DNA from: an uncultured Clostridia bacterium
GTDB taxonomy: Bacteria > Bacillota > Clostridia > Christensenellales > Borkfalkiaceae
Assembly (NCBI GenBank): GCA_944367535.1
Contig: CALVWQ010000004.1
Span: 1 to 64,000, forward strand
Reading direction: 5' to 3'
DNA: 64,000 nucleotides
Shown here: one piece after another, positions 7,525 through 17,589 of the stretch
Layout: each line of letters starts with the position of its first letter
How positions within the stretch are numbered: position 1 is the first letter of the stretch
Made by a program: the position numbers and the translations under genes
Notes under the pieces: model-generated
What the model was told of the DNA's origin: nothing
Database searches by the model: none
Seen by the model: the letters and a program-made list of their open reading frames with translations, nothing else

Positions 7525-9924
7525 TTAAATACACTGTAAAAAATCCTCAATAAGCAAGAGTTCGTACTCATCTAAAATTGATTTATCAAACTCTCCACTT
7601 TTTAAACTCTCTATTGTTATTTGATTTTCATGTAATTTCATTATCAAATCATTAGAGATTCCGTAATCAATCATCTTTGAATAATCATCAAATATACTCC
7701 CATCTTCAAACAACAAAGATATTTTTTTTGCATCAAGTTTACCCAAGTCAACATCTTTTATTCTATTTGTTTTAGTTAAAAACAATTTGAGAACAGAAAC
7801 AAAATAAGACGTATAGAAAGGAATCTTATATTGTATTATTGAAGAAATAAATTTAAATGTTTCAGAATAAAAAGCCTCAAAATTCAGTTGAAGTTCATTC
7901 GTATAATATTTTAAAATCCATTTTAATGATTCCTGCTCAAAATAATACTCTATCATTCTTTTTTGTTTAATATTATGTAATGAATATTTTTCAATAATTT
8001 CATTGAATTGTTTTTGAACAAACACGATGTTATTACGAATAACTTTTGAAATACTTCCCGAACAATATACTTTATACAACCTTCCCCATATAAATCCATT
8101 TTGATTGTCAAAAGCTCTTATTTCATATGGTTTACAAGGAAATCCTTCAATATCCGTTTGCAGAAATGATTCACGCAATATATTAAAAATAAAGCTTAAA
8201 GAATTAATTCTTTTATTTGGCTGAGAGTCAAGCAACTCAATACTTGCATTATAACATTTTTGTAATGTATCATTATTCAGTGAAGAAAAATACTTATACA
8301 AGCTAATTTTCCATTTTGTCGAAACATTTAATGACATTTGCATTTCTTGAGATGTTAAGCCTAGAAAATACATTTCTTCTTGTATTCTATTTTTAATATT
8401 CTTTTCCTCGTTAGACAAATATTCGTCATCAATCATATCAATCTCATAATCTATTCTAGGAAATAAATTATTGTTATGGTAATTATAGTTCTCTAATTTT
8501 ATAGCAGCTTCATTTTGCAATTCTAAAACTTTTTGATAAACTTCATGAGTTATACAATAAATATTTCCAATACTGTTTTGAGCAAAACGTCCTGCACGAC
8601 CCGATACGTTTAGAATATCAATATCAGATAATTTGTTTGTAGTAGGACCATTTAACAAGCTTGTGAAAATTAAATTGCTTGCATTTGTATTGACGCCTTC
8701 AGTAAAAGACGTAGTGACAATAAGCGTACCAAGAACATTTTCTTCATATAATTTTATTATTTCCCTTTTAATATAGCGAGGCAAGGGGGAAATATATATT
8801 CCCACACCTTTTTTTAGAGCGCTAATAATTTTCCATTCATTTTTATCATCCACAGAATAATTTTTTTCTAAATGAGCTAGAAATTTTATATATCTTTCGC
8901 TTTTATTTGCTTTTCTTGTCCAATCCAAAACATCGATGATATCATATGCCTTTGAATATTGAGGAACATAGACAATATTCTTTTGGTCTTGTAAAATACG
9001 TAATAATAAATTTGTTTTTTGTGCGACACTTGAATTAGCTGTATAGCCAACAACTTTTATTTTAAAATGTTCTTTAAAACTTTTAGCATCATTAATCTTA
9101 TATATTTTCCTTTTTACATATTCCATTTTTCTGTCAATTTTATAAATTTCATGTTTTAACAAATACTTTTGCATAGATTGCGTAAGTAAATATGTAAAAG
9201 GAGAAAGTAAAATTAATTTTTTTGATGTATTCCCTATTATATCAGCAACTTTTCTAAACCTTACAGACCTAGAGTCAATAAAATCACTTATACGTTCATT
9301 TTTAGAATCAACTATCTTATATGTTTCATCCATAACTATTAAATCAAAAGAATTTACATCTATTTCCTCATAAAGTAATAAAAACCTCTCTGGTGTTATA
9401 ATTAAAAAATTCCTTACATTAGCTTGATAATATGGTTGAGTTGATATAATATAGTTTAAATCATAAGTTTTATTCATAGCAATCATCTTAGTAAAAAGTT
9501 CCTCTAATAAAGAATTAGTGGGAACAATAAACAATACATTGCTTAGTTTATCAGAGTTAGTAATTATATACTCGATAATCAAGCTTGTTTTTCCAAAAGA
9601 TGTTGGTGCCGATAAAAAAACTTTATTATAATGCTCAAGGTCAAACAATAATGATAATTGTCCACTATTGTAAAACTTAATTTTTTTACCGCTATAAGAA
9701 CCGCTCCTAAGCTTATCCCATTGTAAAAAAAATTTTTGCTCTTCTTCTGTAAGATAAGCTAAAAAACCATACATTTGAGTTGTAGAGATGGCATTAAAAA
9801 CTAAATTTAAACAAGCTTTATATTCTCCGTTATCAAACAAATCATTCAACAAATCTATAATTTTTTCATCCTCGCCATCAAAAGAATATTTGTTTATCTC
9901 ATCTAAAAGTTTAATTTTATTCAT
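7525..9924 (-). CDS. hamB: Hachiman helicase HamB
   Basis: A 799-residue superfamily 2 helicase. Walker A is APTSFGKTS (106-114), motif II is the DEAH-like MDETYK (~198-203), and an SF2 motif ITPER lies near 176. Motif V is TTSFTEGVN and motif VI NVSGRAGRF (~450-460). The ~300-residue C-terminal region has no motif I can name. In Hachiman systems HamB scans for damaged or invading DNA and releases the nuclease HamA. Here it directly follows a DUF1837 (HamA) gene with an 8-nt overlap, the diagnostic gene pair. Very A+T-rich codon use matches hamA and the retron, and suggests acquisition with them. Without hamA it could only be called an SF2 helicase. Confidence 0.85.
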   Translation of the reverse strand: MNKIKLLDEINKYSFDGEDEKIIDLLNDLFDNGEYKACLNLVFNAISTTQMYGFLAYLTEEEQKFFLQWDKLRSGSYSGKKIKFYNSGQLSLLFDLEHYNKVFLSAPTSFGKTSLIIEYIITNSDKLSNVLFIVPTNSLLEELFTKMIAMNKTYDLNYIISTQPYYQANVRNFLIITPERFLLLYEEIDVNSFDLIVMDETYKIVDSKNERISDFIDSRSVRFRKVADIIGNTSKKLILLSPFTYLLTQSMQKYLLKHEIYKIDRKMEYVKRKIYKINDAKSFKEHFKIKVVGYTANSSVAQKTNLLLRILQDQKNIVYVPQYSKAYDIIDVLDWTRKANKSERYIKFLAHLEKNYSVDDKNEWKIISALKKGVGIYISPLPRYIKREIIKLYEENVLGTLIVTTSFTEGVNTNASNLIFTSLLNGPTTNKLSDIDILNVSGRAGRFAQNSIGNIYCITHEVYQKVLELQNEAAIKLENYNYHNNNLFPRIDYEIDMIDDEYLSNEEKNIKNRIQEEMYFLGLTSQEMQMSLNVSTKWKISLYKYFSSLNNDTLQKCYNASIELLDSQPNKRINSLSFIFNILRESFLQTDIEGFPCKPYEIRAFDNQNGFIWGRLYKVYCSGSISKVIRNNIVFVQKQFNEIIEKYSLHNIKQKRMIEYYFEQESLKWILKYYTNELQLNFEAFYSETFKFISSIIQYKIPFYTSYFVSVLKLFLTKTNRIKDVDLGKLDAKKISLLFEDGSIFDDYSKMIDYGISNDLIMKLHENQITIESLKSGEFDKSILDEYELLLIEDFLQCI

Positions 9925-10834
9925 ATGCTTTTTCCATCTCTTTTTTTATTGTCATTGTATCTTTATCTGTAGGTATAAATACAATTTCAATCTTATAATT
10001 TGTAATTCCTAAATTTTCCACATTGATTTTGCAATTATTATAAATTTCATTATAATTATCACTTAACTTATTCGGATCTTTTTTTGTACTATTAAAAATA
10101 GCAAAAAAGATAAAATTAACGCAAATATTATATTTTATTATAACTGAGATAAAATTGTTTCCATTATCCAACTGTCTATTAAGATCAGACAAAAAAGGAC
10201 CAAATATATTTTTGTCTGATTCCGATAAATTAGATCCTTTTTCAACGACAAATTGAAAATAATCATTCAAATATTTTTCTGTAATATGTCCTTCTTTTGC
10301 ATCATTTCCAACAATATCATTAATAAGACAATTTTTCGCCGTTGAAGCACCATTTACAAATTTTGCTTCACATATACAAATATTAATTTTCCCTTCAGTA
10401 TCGATATAATAAACAATATTGTCTGGTCCAGTCGTTTCATGATTCGAATCAAACGAACGTTTATTTGCATATGTTAGAATTGCCCTTCTGCGTTTTACGA
10501 TTCTTAAATAAAAATCTAAAAATAATTCTCCATATATGCCATCGGTAGCTATTGTTCTTTGTGGAATAATTGTACTATTTCTTCTTAATGATCGAGATCG
10601 GCTAATTAACAAAGCATCTATATCTTCTATTTCATCTAAAGCAATAAAATAATCCTCATTACGAATATAAAAAGGAAGATATTTTAAAAAAGTATCCGAA
10701 AAATACTCTAATTCTTTATCATATTCATATTTATACATTAAGTAAAACTCTTGAGTATTTGAAACCAATCTCTTAAAGAATATCTTCGACGAATAATTTT
10801 CCGAATAATGCGATATTAATTTTTGATAATTCAA
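9917..10834 (-). CDS. hamA: Hachiman nuclease HamA (DUF1837)
   Basis: A 305-residue DUF1837 protein, the effector nuclease of Hachiman anti-phage systems. The PD-(D/E)xK-like core is visible: Glu103 in YGELFLDFYLR, Asp138 in TGPDNIVYYID, and Glu156-Ala-Lys158 in CICEAKF. In known systems HamB holds HamA inactive until it senses aberrant DNA; HamA then degrades DNA and the infection aborts. The start is a TTG at 10834 with a G-rich site (GTGGGG) 11 nt upstream. The stop overlaps hamB by 8 nt, so translation is coupled. Family and gene order agree, hence high confidence. Anti-phage activity of this copy is inferred. Confidence 0.87.
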   Translation of the reverse strand: MNYQKLISHYSENYSSKIFFKRLVSNTQEFYLMYKYEYDKELEYFSDTFLKYLPFYIRNEDYFIALDEIEDIDALLISRSRSLRRNSTIIPQRTIATDGIYGELFLDFYLRIVKRRRAILTYANKRSFDSNHETTGPDNIVYYIDTEGKINICICEAKFVNGASTAKNCLINDIVGNDAKEGHITEKYLNDYFQFVVEKGSNLSESDKNIFGPFLSDLNRQLDNGNNFISVIIKYNICVNFIFFAIFNSTKKDPNKLSDNYNEIYNNCKINVENLGITNYKIEIVFIPTDKDTMTIKKEMEKAYE

Positions 10835-10854
10835 AATAATTCTACCCCACTTTT

Positions 10855-10884
10855 ACTATATTTAATATACTATATAATTGTAAA
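10855..10884 (-). promoter_or_regulatory. probable hamAB promoter
   Basis: On the minus strand TTTACA (10879-10884), an 18-bp spacer and TATAGT (10855-10860), about 20 nt before the hamA TTG. The neighbourhood is so A+T-rich that other -10 choices are possible. Confidence 0.5.
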
Positions 10885-10987
10885 TAATTCAAGCCATAAT
10901 ATGAATCTTACATATTATCTTAATTTGCAAAACAATTAAAAGTGCATGCTTAATATTCGACTTTGTGTAAATACGCTCCACCAAATT

Positions 10988-11035
10988 AAAATAATCCGAA
11001 CTTTTTGGCAACCGCCGAATGGTTCGGATTATTTT
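10988..11035. terminator. 14-bp inverted repeat (hairpin 1 of 2)
   Basis: AAAATAATCCGAAC (10988-11001) and GTTCGGATTATTTT (11022-11035) are perfect complements with a 20-nt loop. The A/T-rich ends make it work as a terminator in either direction. It lies between the surface-protein gene and hamAB and would insulate them. Confidence 0.6.
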
Positions 11036-11055
11036 TTCAAAGCTAAAATAAAAGC

Positions 11056-11088
11056 AACCGTGCTTGCGAAATATCCGCAAGCACGGTT
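11056..11088 (-). terminator. 13-bp inverted repeat (hairpin 2 of 2), surface-protein terminator
   Basis: AACCGTGCTTGCG (11056-11068) and CGCAAGCACGGTT (11076-11088), 7-nt loop, followed on the minus strand by GCTTTTATTTT. It is 150 nt downstream of the surface-protein stop and is the best candidate for its terminator. The remainder of 11089-11240 shows nothing I can name. Confidence 0.65.
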
Positions 11089-11240
11089 TCCGTTATTCAA
11101 AAATTATGATATTCTATGCCAATTTTCTAAAATACACACAATTTCTCATTTACCAAAATCTATATATTTTTTTCTCTTTCAAGTAACGTATATGCGGCAA
11201 AGAGAAGTTCGCAATGCTTACTGTTTTTTTAAGGGCGTTC

Positions 11241-14200
11241 CTATTTTTTAGATTTTAGATTCCTTACAATATAAACAATCATAGTCAATATAAGCAAAGC
11301 CGCCACGCATGAAATGATTATATTTATAACTTTATACACGAAAGCGGTGGCGCTGCTATCAGCGGCCAGTATTTCCACTTTTTCTTCGATTGCCGAATCC
11401 TTGGCGTTTAATTCCGTCTGTAAATTTTCCAAGGCTGTTTGTAACTTCCGCAATCCTGCCATAAGTGCGTCATCCGCCAATTTATATGCATCTTCGAGCG
11501 CACTAAGGCGTTCCTCGATGACTAGGTCCTGCGCTTGCAGTTTGTGTAACTCACTCTTCAAAATTACGTCTGCCGCCTTATACTCCGCATCCAGATTATT
11601 TAAGGCGGATTGCAATGTCTCGACAGTTGTTCTGTCGGCGTCGCTCATTTCGACGCGGAGAACCTCGATAGCGTTATCCAACTCGGCTTGAACGCCTATA
11701 ATCGTCTGCGATAACGAGGATTTCACGCCTTCGATAAGCGCGGTGAGTTTTTCTTCGAGAAAACTGTCGGCGGCAATAAAGTCATTGCGAAGCAAGATGT
11801 CGGCTGCCGCAAATTTTTCCGTCAGGTCGGCGATATTCTGTTCGAGTTCGGACTTATCCGCCTTCAATGCGATTGCGTTGTTTAATATCTTCACAGACTC
11901 TTCAAGGTCTACTTCCACTCCGTCAATCAACTGCATAATGTCGCTTTGAAGTTCCGCAGTTTTTCTTTCCATAAGGGTTGTAAGTGAGGCTTCGAGGTTT
12001 CCTATTTCGGTTTTAAGAGCGGCGTCCGCGGCCTTATATGCCTGTTCCAATTCGGCGAGTTTTTCCGTCACGTCCGACGCGTCGGCTTTCGTATTCAACG
12101 CGGCTTGAAGTTCCCGAACAGCAGCATCCAACTGCGCCTCCAAAGCTGTACTAACATCTTGCGTTACTTTTTCCATTTTGGCTGTGAGTGAGGTTTTAAG
12201 CTCTCCTATTTCGGTTTTAATAGCGGCGTCCGCGGCCTTATATGCCTGTTCCAATGCGGCAATGTTTTCAATTACAGTTGCCGAATCCGCCTTTAATTCA
12301 ATCATAGAAATGAGTTCTGCCGCCTTTAATTCCAGTTCTGTGCTCAATTCTTCTATTGACACTTTTAATTCGTCTTTTGCCGACTCTATCAGATCGGTAA
12401 GTTCCTGTTTTACTGCTTCGAGCTCCGCATCTGTGGCATACGTATCATCCAACGAATTTATAACGTTCTGCGCCGCCGACAAACTTTCGCCAAGAATTGC
12501 AATATTTGCGGCATTGTTCTGCGTATCGCCTTGCAGGCTGTTCAATGAACTTTCCAAATCCGCCAGCACCGCTTCCATCTGCGCTATCTGTTCCTGCAAA
12601 GTATCCCCTGCCTGCCATACGGCGTAAAGTATCTTACCGCCTTCGGGCATGACAAAATATTCAATCGTAAAAATACCGTCGGCATATGGGTAATCCGCCA
12701 CTGTATCGCGCGGAGAATCACTCCAACCGATAAAGATATAACCGTAACGTTCCGGTATCACGGAGGGGAAATATACGTTTTCACCCTGATAGTATAAATT
12801 TTGGTCTGTCGGCACGCCGTTACCGCCGTTTGCGTCATAATTTACTCCAAACACGGGATTATCCGCAAACACCGCGTATAAGTATACCTCCGCGCCGTCG
12901 GTTTTAGCAAGACTGTTTTCTATAAGCTGACCGTCATTATATACTGCCGACAAACTGCCGGGATAAACTGCCCATCCCTCAAAATACTTGTTTGCGGGAG
13001 GAACGATACCCAATTCGTTTACGGTATTCAAAAAAAACGGAGTACCGTATTCAACAATATGCGGCTCGCCGATTTCGGCGGCGCCGTTTACATAAATTAC
13101 TGAATAGGTAATCGGAGCCCAAGACGCAAAGAGAGACACACTTCGTTCGTTTATATCCCAATCATTTGGCAGGAATTCCATATTCTCGTCGAATATTCTT
13201 CTACCCTCGCCTCCGTCCTCGGTATAATATCCGCAGAATATATATCCAGTGCGAACGGGAGCGACTAACAACGCGGTTTCGGGCATTCCTCCGAACTCCA
13301 CCGAAAACCCGCCCGCATTCTCGCTTTCGCTAATAAGTCGGACGGACGATACAGTTTTTTCCCAGACGGCATATAAAGTTATCACCTGACTTTCTTCTGC
13401 CGTGAGATTAATTACTTCCGCCTTATCGACGTAAACCACCTTTCCATTCCTTTCCGTTGCCCAGCCGACAAAGGAACATCCCGTTTTGGTAAAGGTGTTT
13501 TCCGAAAGCGTGCTTACCGTGCCGAATATGTGCGTACTGTCCGCCATGGTTGAAGTGCCTCCGTTCGCGTCATACGCGACGGTATAGGAATGCGCCTTCC
13601 ACACGGCGTACAAGACGATATCGCCGTCGTCAAACAAGATATTATCGCCCGCAGAATATTGTGCCGAACTTGCGTCGTCTGAGGTTGCCCAGCCTAGGAA
13701 AGTATATCCCGTGCGGGAAGGTTCCTGCGAAGATACGGTAGCCGAGGAGCCCTGTTCATAACTGTTCCCGTCCGCAGGCTGACCGCTTCCGCCGTTTGCG
13801 TCATATATCAGTGAAAGCTTGCTTTCGTCGCTGACCATAACTACGGTATTCCCCGTTACGGTGAATGAATACGCTCCTCCGCTTTCAAATATCAAATCGC
13901 CGTTGACATATACTTTCGGGGAGATTCCGCCAGTTACGGTAAACTGCGCCGTATCCTCGTATTCGTATTTCGGATTTAAACCTTCGATAATATATCCGTC
14001 GGCTGCGGAGTAACTTACGGAATATTTTTCTTTTTCCCAGACGGCATAAAGCACTATACCCTCACTTTGTTCGGGCATGACGAACATTCCGCCTGCAACA
14101 TACTCGGCTTCCGCCGCGTCGAAATTCGTCGACCAACCGAGAAACACATATCCCGTCATATACGGCTTAACGACCGTTAAAGTTACGTTTTCTCCGACAG

Positions 14201-17009
14201 CCGGATATACGACCGGGATTCCGTCAGCGAAAGAGCCGCCGTTAGCATTATATGACAGCGAAAAGTTATGTTTCCATACGGCATATAGCGTAACCGACTC
14301 GGCATTCATGGTAAATTCGCCGCCCGCCAAGTACTCTACCGTTTGAGAGGCCGCCGTAGATGTCCACCCGAGGAATGTATAATCTGCGCGCAAGGGCAAT
14401 TCCGAGGAAAGCAAAATCGTCTCCTCCTCGTGTACCTGAATCATTGCCGGCGAACCGATTCCACCGTTCGCATCGTAAATCAGCCAATGCAAAGGTTTTT
14501 CCTGCCACGCCGCATACAGAACCACGACGCCGCCCTGTTCACCCGTAAGACCTATCGAATAAGAAGTACCGGCGCGATACATTGCCCAATTCTGCTCATC
14601 ATACATGTTCCATCCGACAAAATCAAAGTTTGTGCGGGTAAGAGAAAGAGACTGAGCCGAAGGTAAAGAAAGTTTACCGAATTCCACTTCGTTAATTACC
14701 TTTATATACCTGTCCTCGCTGTAAAGTTCAACACTGTAAGTAACGGGAGACCACTGCGCATACAGAACGATATTTTCGTCTACCGTAAGAGTCTTATCGT
14801 TAGCTGTTTTACCGTCCGTGCCGAAATATTTCGTACCGCCCGTTTCCGCATCGAAATATCCGAGAAAATTGTATCCGTATCGCGCAGGCACAGCGGCAAT
14901 ATCGGGCAATATCCTGTCGTAAGTTGCCGTTAACTTGCCCGAGTTACTGCCGCCCGCCGAATTTAAGGTTATTGTATACGTGTTCGCTTCCCACACGGCG
15001 TAAAGAGTTATGGAGCCGTCACTCTGAGTTACAAGAGTACTTATAATCGATTGGTCGTTATACTCCTTTTCGCCGACGGCGGACGTTGCCCAACCTTTAA
15101 AAGTCCAACCCGTGAGAACATATCCGTTTGCCTTCAAAGGACTCGCCGTATCGTATGTATGCGAAGAATTACTCATCGCTCCTTCTATCGTGCCGCTCGC
15201 GGTTGACGGCTTATTTGAGTTATAAATTACCGTATATGTATTCGCCACCCACACTGCGTAAAGAGTAACGATGGCGTTATTTTCAAACGCCAAATTCTTT
15301 ATGGATTGAGAGTCCGTGTATTTAACGCCGCCTTCAGAAGTTTCCGCCCAGTCTTTGAACGTCCAGCCCGTGAGAGTATATCCGTTTGCAGTAAACGCGC
15401 CAGACGTGTCATAAGTATGCAAAGACGAACCTGTGGTCCCCTCAACCGTTCCGCTCGCGGTTGACGGCTTATTTGAGTTGTAAATTACAGTATACGTGTT
15501 CGCCAGCCAGTACGCATATAGCGTAAATGTTTCGTCAAAATCGCAATTTATTAAACCTTTTCCCGACGCGTCGTAATATTTTGTGCCGCCTCCTCCGACG
15601 TGCATATAATATCCCTGAAAAGTATACCCCGTGCGAGAAGGCACACTTATTGCGGGCATTAAAGAGTCATAAATCACCGTTTCGGAATCCGTTCCGCCCG
15701 AACCCTTCTGCTTATCAAAAAATACCGTGCTGTGCTTCGCATCTCCCGCCGCTTTTATCGAAATATTTCCCGTAATGTTCGAACCGTAAACCGTAATTGT
15801 TCCGCTGACGGAATCATATTGATACCTTTCGCCCGATATCGATACGCCTCCGACCCAAACGGAAACAGACGACGGAAGATTATAGTCCTTATCCGCGCTT
15901 AAAATCGCCGTATAGTCGGCGCCGTATTGCGCGGTATTTTCACCGCTCATTTGAAGGTGAGAAAGTTCCGTAGTTACAGACATCGTGCCGTAATAATTCA
16001 ACGTTTCCAAAGAAGGAGAACCGTTATATATGAACTGATTTCCCGCCTCGTCTTGCACAATCAATCCCAAAACGGACAATGCGAGTTTGCCGCTACTGTA
16101 ACTTTGCGGCAAAACGAACGTATACTCGACCGATGCTTTACCGCTATTATCAAGAGTTGTCGTTGTATTAGAAGTATCTAACTGCTGTCCGTTCAAATTG
16201 AGATACGCCGTACCGCTTTCCGCAACAGAAATTTTCTCGCTGAAATTCAAATAGTATTTTACGGTGTCGCCCTCAATTGCGATATTGTTTACGGTGTCGG
16301 TAATCTGCGAATAGTCCGATGTCGCGTTCTCAAAAGACGGAGAAGTTTTGTCGGTAAGATATGCTTCCATTTCCGCGACCCATGGTCTTTGCGAACCGTT
16401 TGTTACCGCAGACCAACGGAATGTTATGTTTACCGTTCCGGCAGGAATTGATATTGAAGAAAGGGTAAGTTGCTCTGTCCCCGAACTGGCACCTGCTATA
16501 CTTTTATTATACTGTTGCTGATGTTCGGTTCCTAAGGCGCCATTGTTGGCATCATAAAAAGATACATTTAATGATATATATGTTCTCTGCGACCAACTTG
16601 CTATATAATACCATGAAGATGCCGATAACGAAAGTTCTCCGGCAGCCGCTTTAATCCGGTCTGTTTCCGATAAAGTGTATGTATAATACATTCCGCCTTC
16701 ATAAGATGAGCCGTCCCCTATATCGTCATAGTCATCAGTCGGACGAATTCCATACGAGCCTCTTCCCGTAAGATGTATTTGATATGTATGGTTATGGGAA
16801 AAAGTAAACCCAAGCCCCGCAATATCGCTGTCTGCAGACAAAACGGGAAGAAAATTCTTGCTTGTCTGCGTGCCGGACCAGATAGAATTTTCGGTTTGCG
16901 CAGTTGCACGCAGCGGAACCGTACCGCCATAAAACAACGCCGCGGTTAAAAGGCAAAATGCCGAAACAACCGACAATATCAGACAGACATATCTTTTCTT
17001 TTTCGTCAT
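11241..17009 (-). CDS. giant surface protein with ~12 InlB_B/Flg_new repeats and coiled coil
   Basis: A 1,922-residue secreted, membrane-anchored protein. The start is ATG 17009 with AAGAGGT 8 nt upstream, not the earlier in-frame codon. It opens with a signal peptide (MTKKKRYVCLILSVVSAFCLL, Ala-rich end), then ~400 residues of beta-rich adhesin-like sequence. About twelve tandem ~75-85-residue repeats of the Listeria-Bacteroides (InlB_B/Flg_new) type follow, each ending in GW/GY…LYAVW; two adjacent copies share a nearly identical VIYNSNKPSTASGT start. Next comes a ~420-residue coiled coil with a repeated LEQAYKAADA(A/L)(I/L)KTEIG block, and last one TM helix and a short basic tail (RNLKSKK). 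There is no LPxTG motif. A role in adhesion or host contact is likely but inferred. The gene ends in TAG. Confidence 0.85.
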   Translation of the reverse strand: MTKKKRYVCLILSVVSAFCLLTAALFYGGTVPLRATAQTENSIWSGTQTSKNFLPVLSADSDIAGLGFTFSHNHTYQIHLTGRGSYGIRPTDDYDDIGDGSSYEGGMYYTYTLSETDRIKAAAGELSLSASSWYYIASWSQRTYISLNVSFYDANNGALGTEHQQQYNKSIAGASSGTEQLTLSSISIPAGTVNITFRWSAVTNGSQRPWVAEMEAYLTDKTSPSFENATSDYSQITDTVNNIAIEGDTVKYYLNFSEKISVAESGTAYLNLNGQQLDTSNTTTTLDNSGKASVEYTFVLPQSYSSGKLALSVLGLIVQDEAGNQFIYNGSPSLETLNYYGTMSVTTELSHLQMSGENTAQYGADYTAILSADKDYNLPSSVSVWVGGVSISGERYQYDSVSGTITVYGSNITGNISIKAAGDAKHSTVFFDKQKGSGGTDSETVIYDSLMPAISVPSRTGYTFQGYYMHVGGGGTKYYDASGKGLINCDFDETFTLYAYWLANTYTVIYNSNKPSTASGTVEGTTGSSLHTYDTSGAFTANGYTLTGWTFKDWAETSEGGVKYTDSQSIKNLAFENNAIVTLYAVWVANTYTVIYNSNKPSTASGTIEGAMSNSSHTYDTASPLKANGYVLTGWTFKGWATSAVGEKEYNDQSIISTLVTQSDGSITLYAVWEANTYTITLNSAGGSNSGKLTATYDRILPDIAAVPARYGYNFLGYFDAETGGTKYFGTDGKTANDKTLTVDENIVLYAQWSPVTYSVELYSEDRYIKVINEVEFGKLSLPSAQSLSLTRTNFDFVGWNMYDEQNWAMYRAGTSYSIGLTGEQGGVVVLYAAWQEKPLHWLIYDANGGIGSPAMIQVHEEETILLSSELPLRADYTFLGWTSTAASQTVEYLAGGEFTMNAESVTLYAVWKHNFSLSYNANGGSFADGIPVVYPAVGENVTLTVVKPYMTGYVFLGWSTNFDAAEAEYVAGGMFVMPEQSEGIVLYAVWEKEKYSVSYSAADGYIIEGLNPKYEYEDTAQFTVTGGISPKVYVNGDLIFESGGAYSFTVTGNTVVMVSDESKLSLIYDANGGSGQPADGNSYEQGSSATVSSQEPSRTGYTFLGWATSDDASSAQYSAGDNILFDDGDIVLYAVWKAHSYTVAYDANGGTSTMADSTHIFGTVSTLSENTFTKTGCSFVGWATERNGKVVYVDKAEVINLTAEESQVITLYAVWEKTVSSVRLISESENAGGFSVEFGGMPETALLVAPVRTGYIFCGYYTEDGGEGRRIFDENMEFLPNDWDINERSVSLFASWAPITYSVIYVNGAAEIGEPHIVEYGTPFFLNTVNELGIVPPANKYFEGWAVYPGSLSAVYNDGQLIENSLAKTDGAEVYLYAVFADNPVFGVNYDANGGNGVPTDQNLYYQGENVYFPSVIPERYGYIFIGWSDSPRDTVADYPYADGIFTIEYFVMPEGGKILYAVWQAGDTLQEQIAQMEAVLADLESSLNSLQGDTQNNAANIAILGESLSAAQNVINSLDDTYATDAELEAVKQELTDLIESAKDELKVSIEELSTELELKAAELISMIELKADSATVIENIAALEQAYKAADAAIKTEIGELKTSLTAKMEKVTQDVSTALEAQLDAAVRELQAALNTKADASDVTEKLAELEQAYKAADAALKTEIGNLEASLTTLMERKTAELQSDIMQLIDGVEVDLEESVKILNNAIALKADKSELEQNIADLTEKFAAADILLRNDFIAADSFLEEKLTALIEGVKSSLSQTIIGVQAELDNAIEVLRVEMSDADRTTVETLQSALNNLDAEYKAADVILKSELHKLQAQDLVIEERLSALEDAYKLADDALMAGLRKLQTALENLQTELNAKDSAIEEKVEILAADSSATAFVYKVINIIISCVAALLILTMIVYIVRNLKSKK

Positions 17010-17433
17010 AAAAGGGACCTCTTTTTTCTTCGCGTGACTCAATTCCGCGAACAGATATTTCATTATTTTATTCTATCATATGCGATTTCATGTAAAAAGA
17101 ATAATTAAACATAGGACAATAATCTTAACAATTCTTTACAAGTGTATTGCAATGATTGTATTTGTAAAATTGCATTATATTCGATATAAAAACACAAAAA
17201 TAGTATTAGTGTGGCTATCGCAGGATTTCTTTGTATCAAACTCCATTTAAATTAAAAACAATGATATGCCGACAACCTTAATTGTTCATACGACACAAAA
17301 TCTCATAAACAAAAAATCCTAATACCAAGACGTAAAAAGAACTATTGCTGTTCAGGCAGTATAATTCAGATTGCAACAGATGTATCAATTAAATAATTCC
17401 GAACTGTTAAAAATGAAAATCAGACGTAAAAAA
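17010..17433. other. intergenic region between surface-protein gene and tRNA-Pro terminator
   Basis: About 420 nt, A+T-rich. It should hold the promoter of the surface-protein gene (several TATAAT-like boxes on the minus strand, none with a convincing -35). I see no reading frame, repeat or RNA in it. Confidence 0.5.
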
Positions 17434-17465
17434 ACGCTGAATCCAAAATAAATCGGATTCAGCGT
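17434..17465 (-). terminator. terminator of tRNA-Pro
   Basis: ACGCTGAATCC (17434-17444) and GGATTCAGCGT (17455-17465) form an 11-bp stem, followed on the minus strand by a run of seven T. It lies just beyond the tRNA 3' end. Confidence 0.9.
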
Positions 17466-17470
17466 CAAAC

Positions 17471-17546
17471 TGGTCGGAGTGACGGGACTTGAACCCATGA
17501 CCTCCTGGTCCCGAACCAGGCGCGCTACCAACTGCGCTACACCCCG
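17471..17546 (-). tRNA. tRNA-Pro(CGG)
   Basis: A 76-nt minus-strand tRNA with encoded CCA. The acceptor stem CGGGGTG pairs with CACTCCG (one G-U), the anticodon stem CCTGG/CCAGG encloses the loop TTCGGGA, so the anticodon is CGG, reading CCG. The T loop is GTTCAAGTC-like and a T-rich terminator follows. It is also the border between the accessory block to the left and core genes to the right. Confidence 0.95.
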
Positions 17547-17589
17547 TTTTGCGTCGGTTTTTACCGACGCTTTATTATTATATAATTTT

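Noticed and set aside
10889..11080. Minus-strand frame of 63 codons between hamA and the surface protein
   Set aside because: It is built largely from the two inverted repeats, has no binding site and no recognisable product.
13550..16181. Several plus-strand frames of 60-107 codons inside the surface-protein gene
   Set aside because: They mirror the repeats on the opposite strand, have low-complexity products and no ribosome sites.
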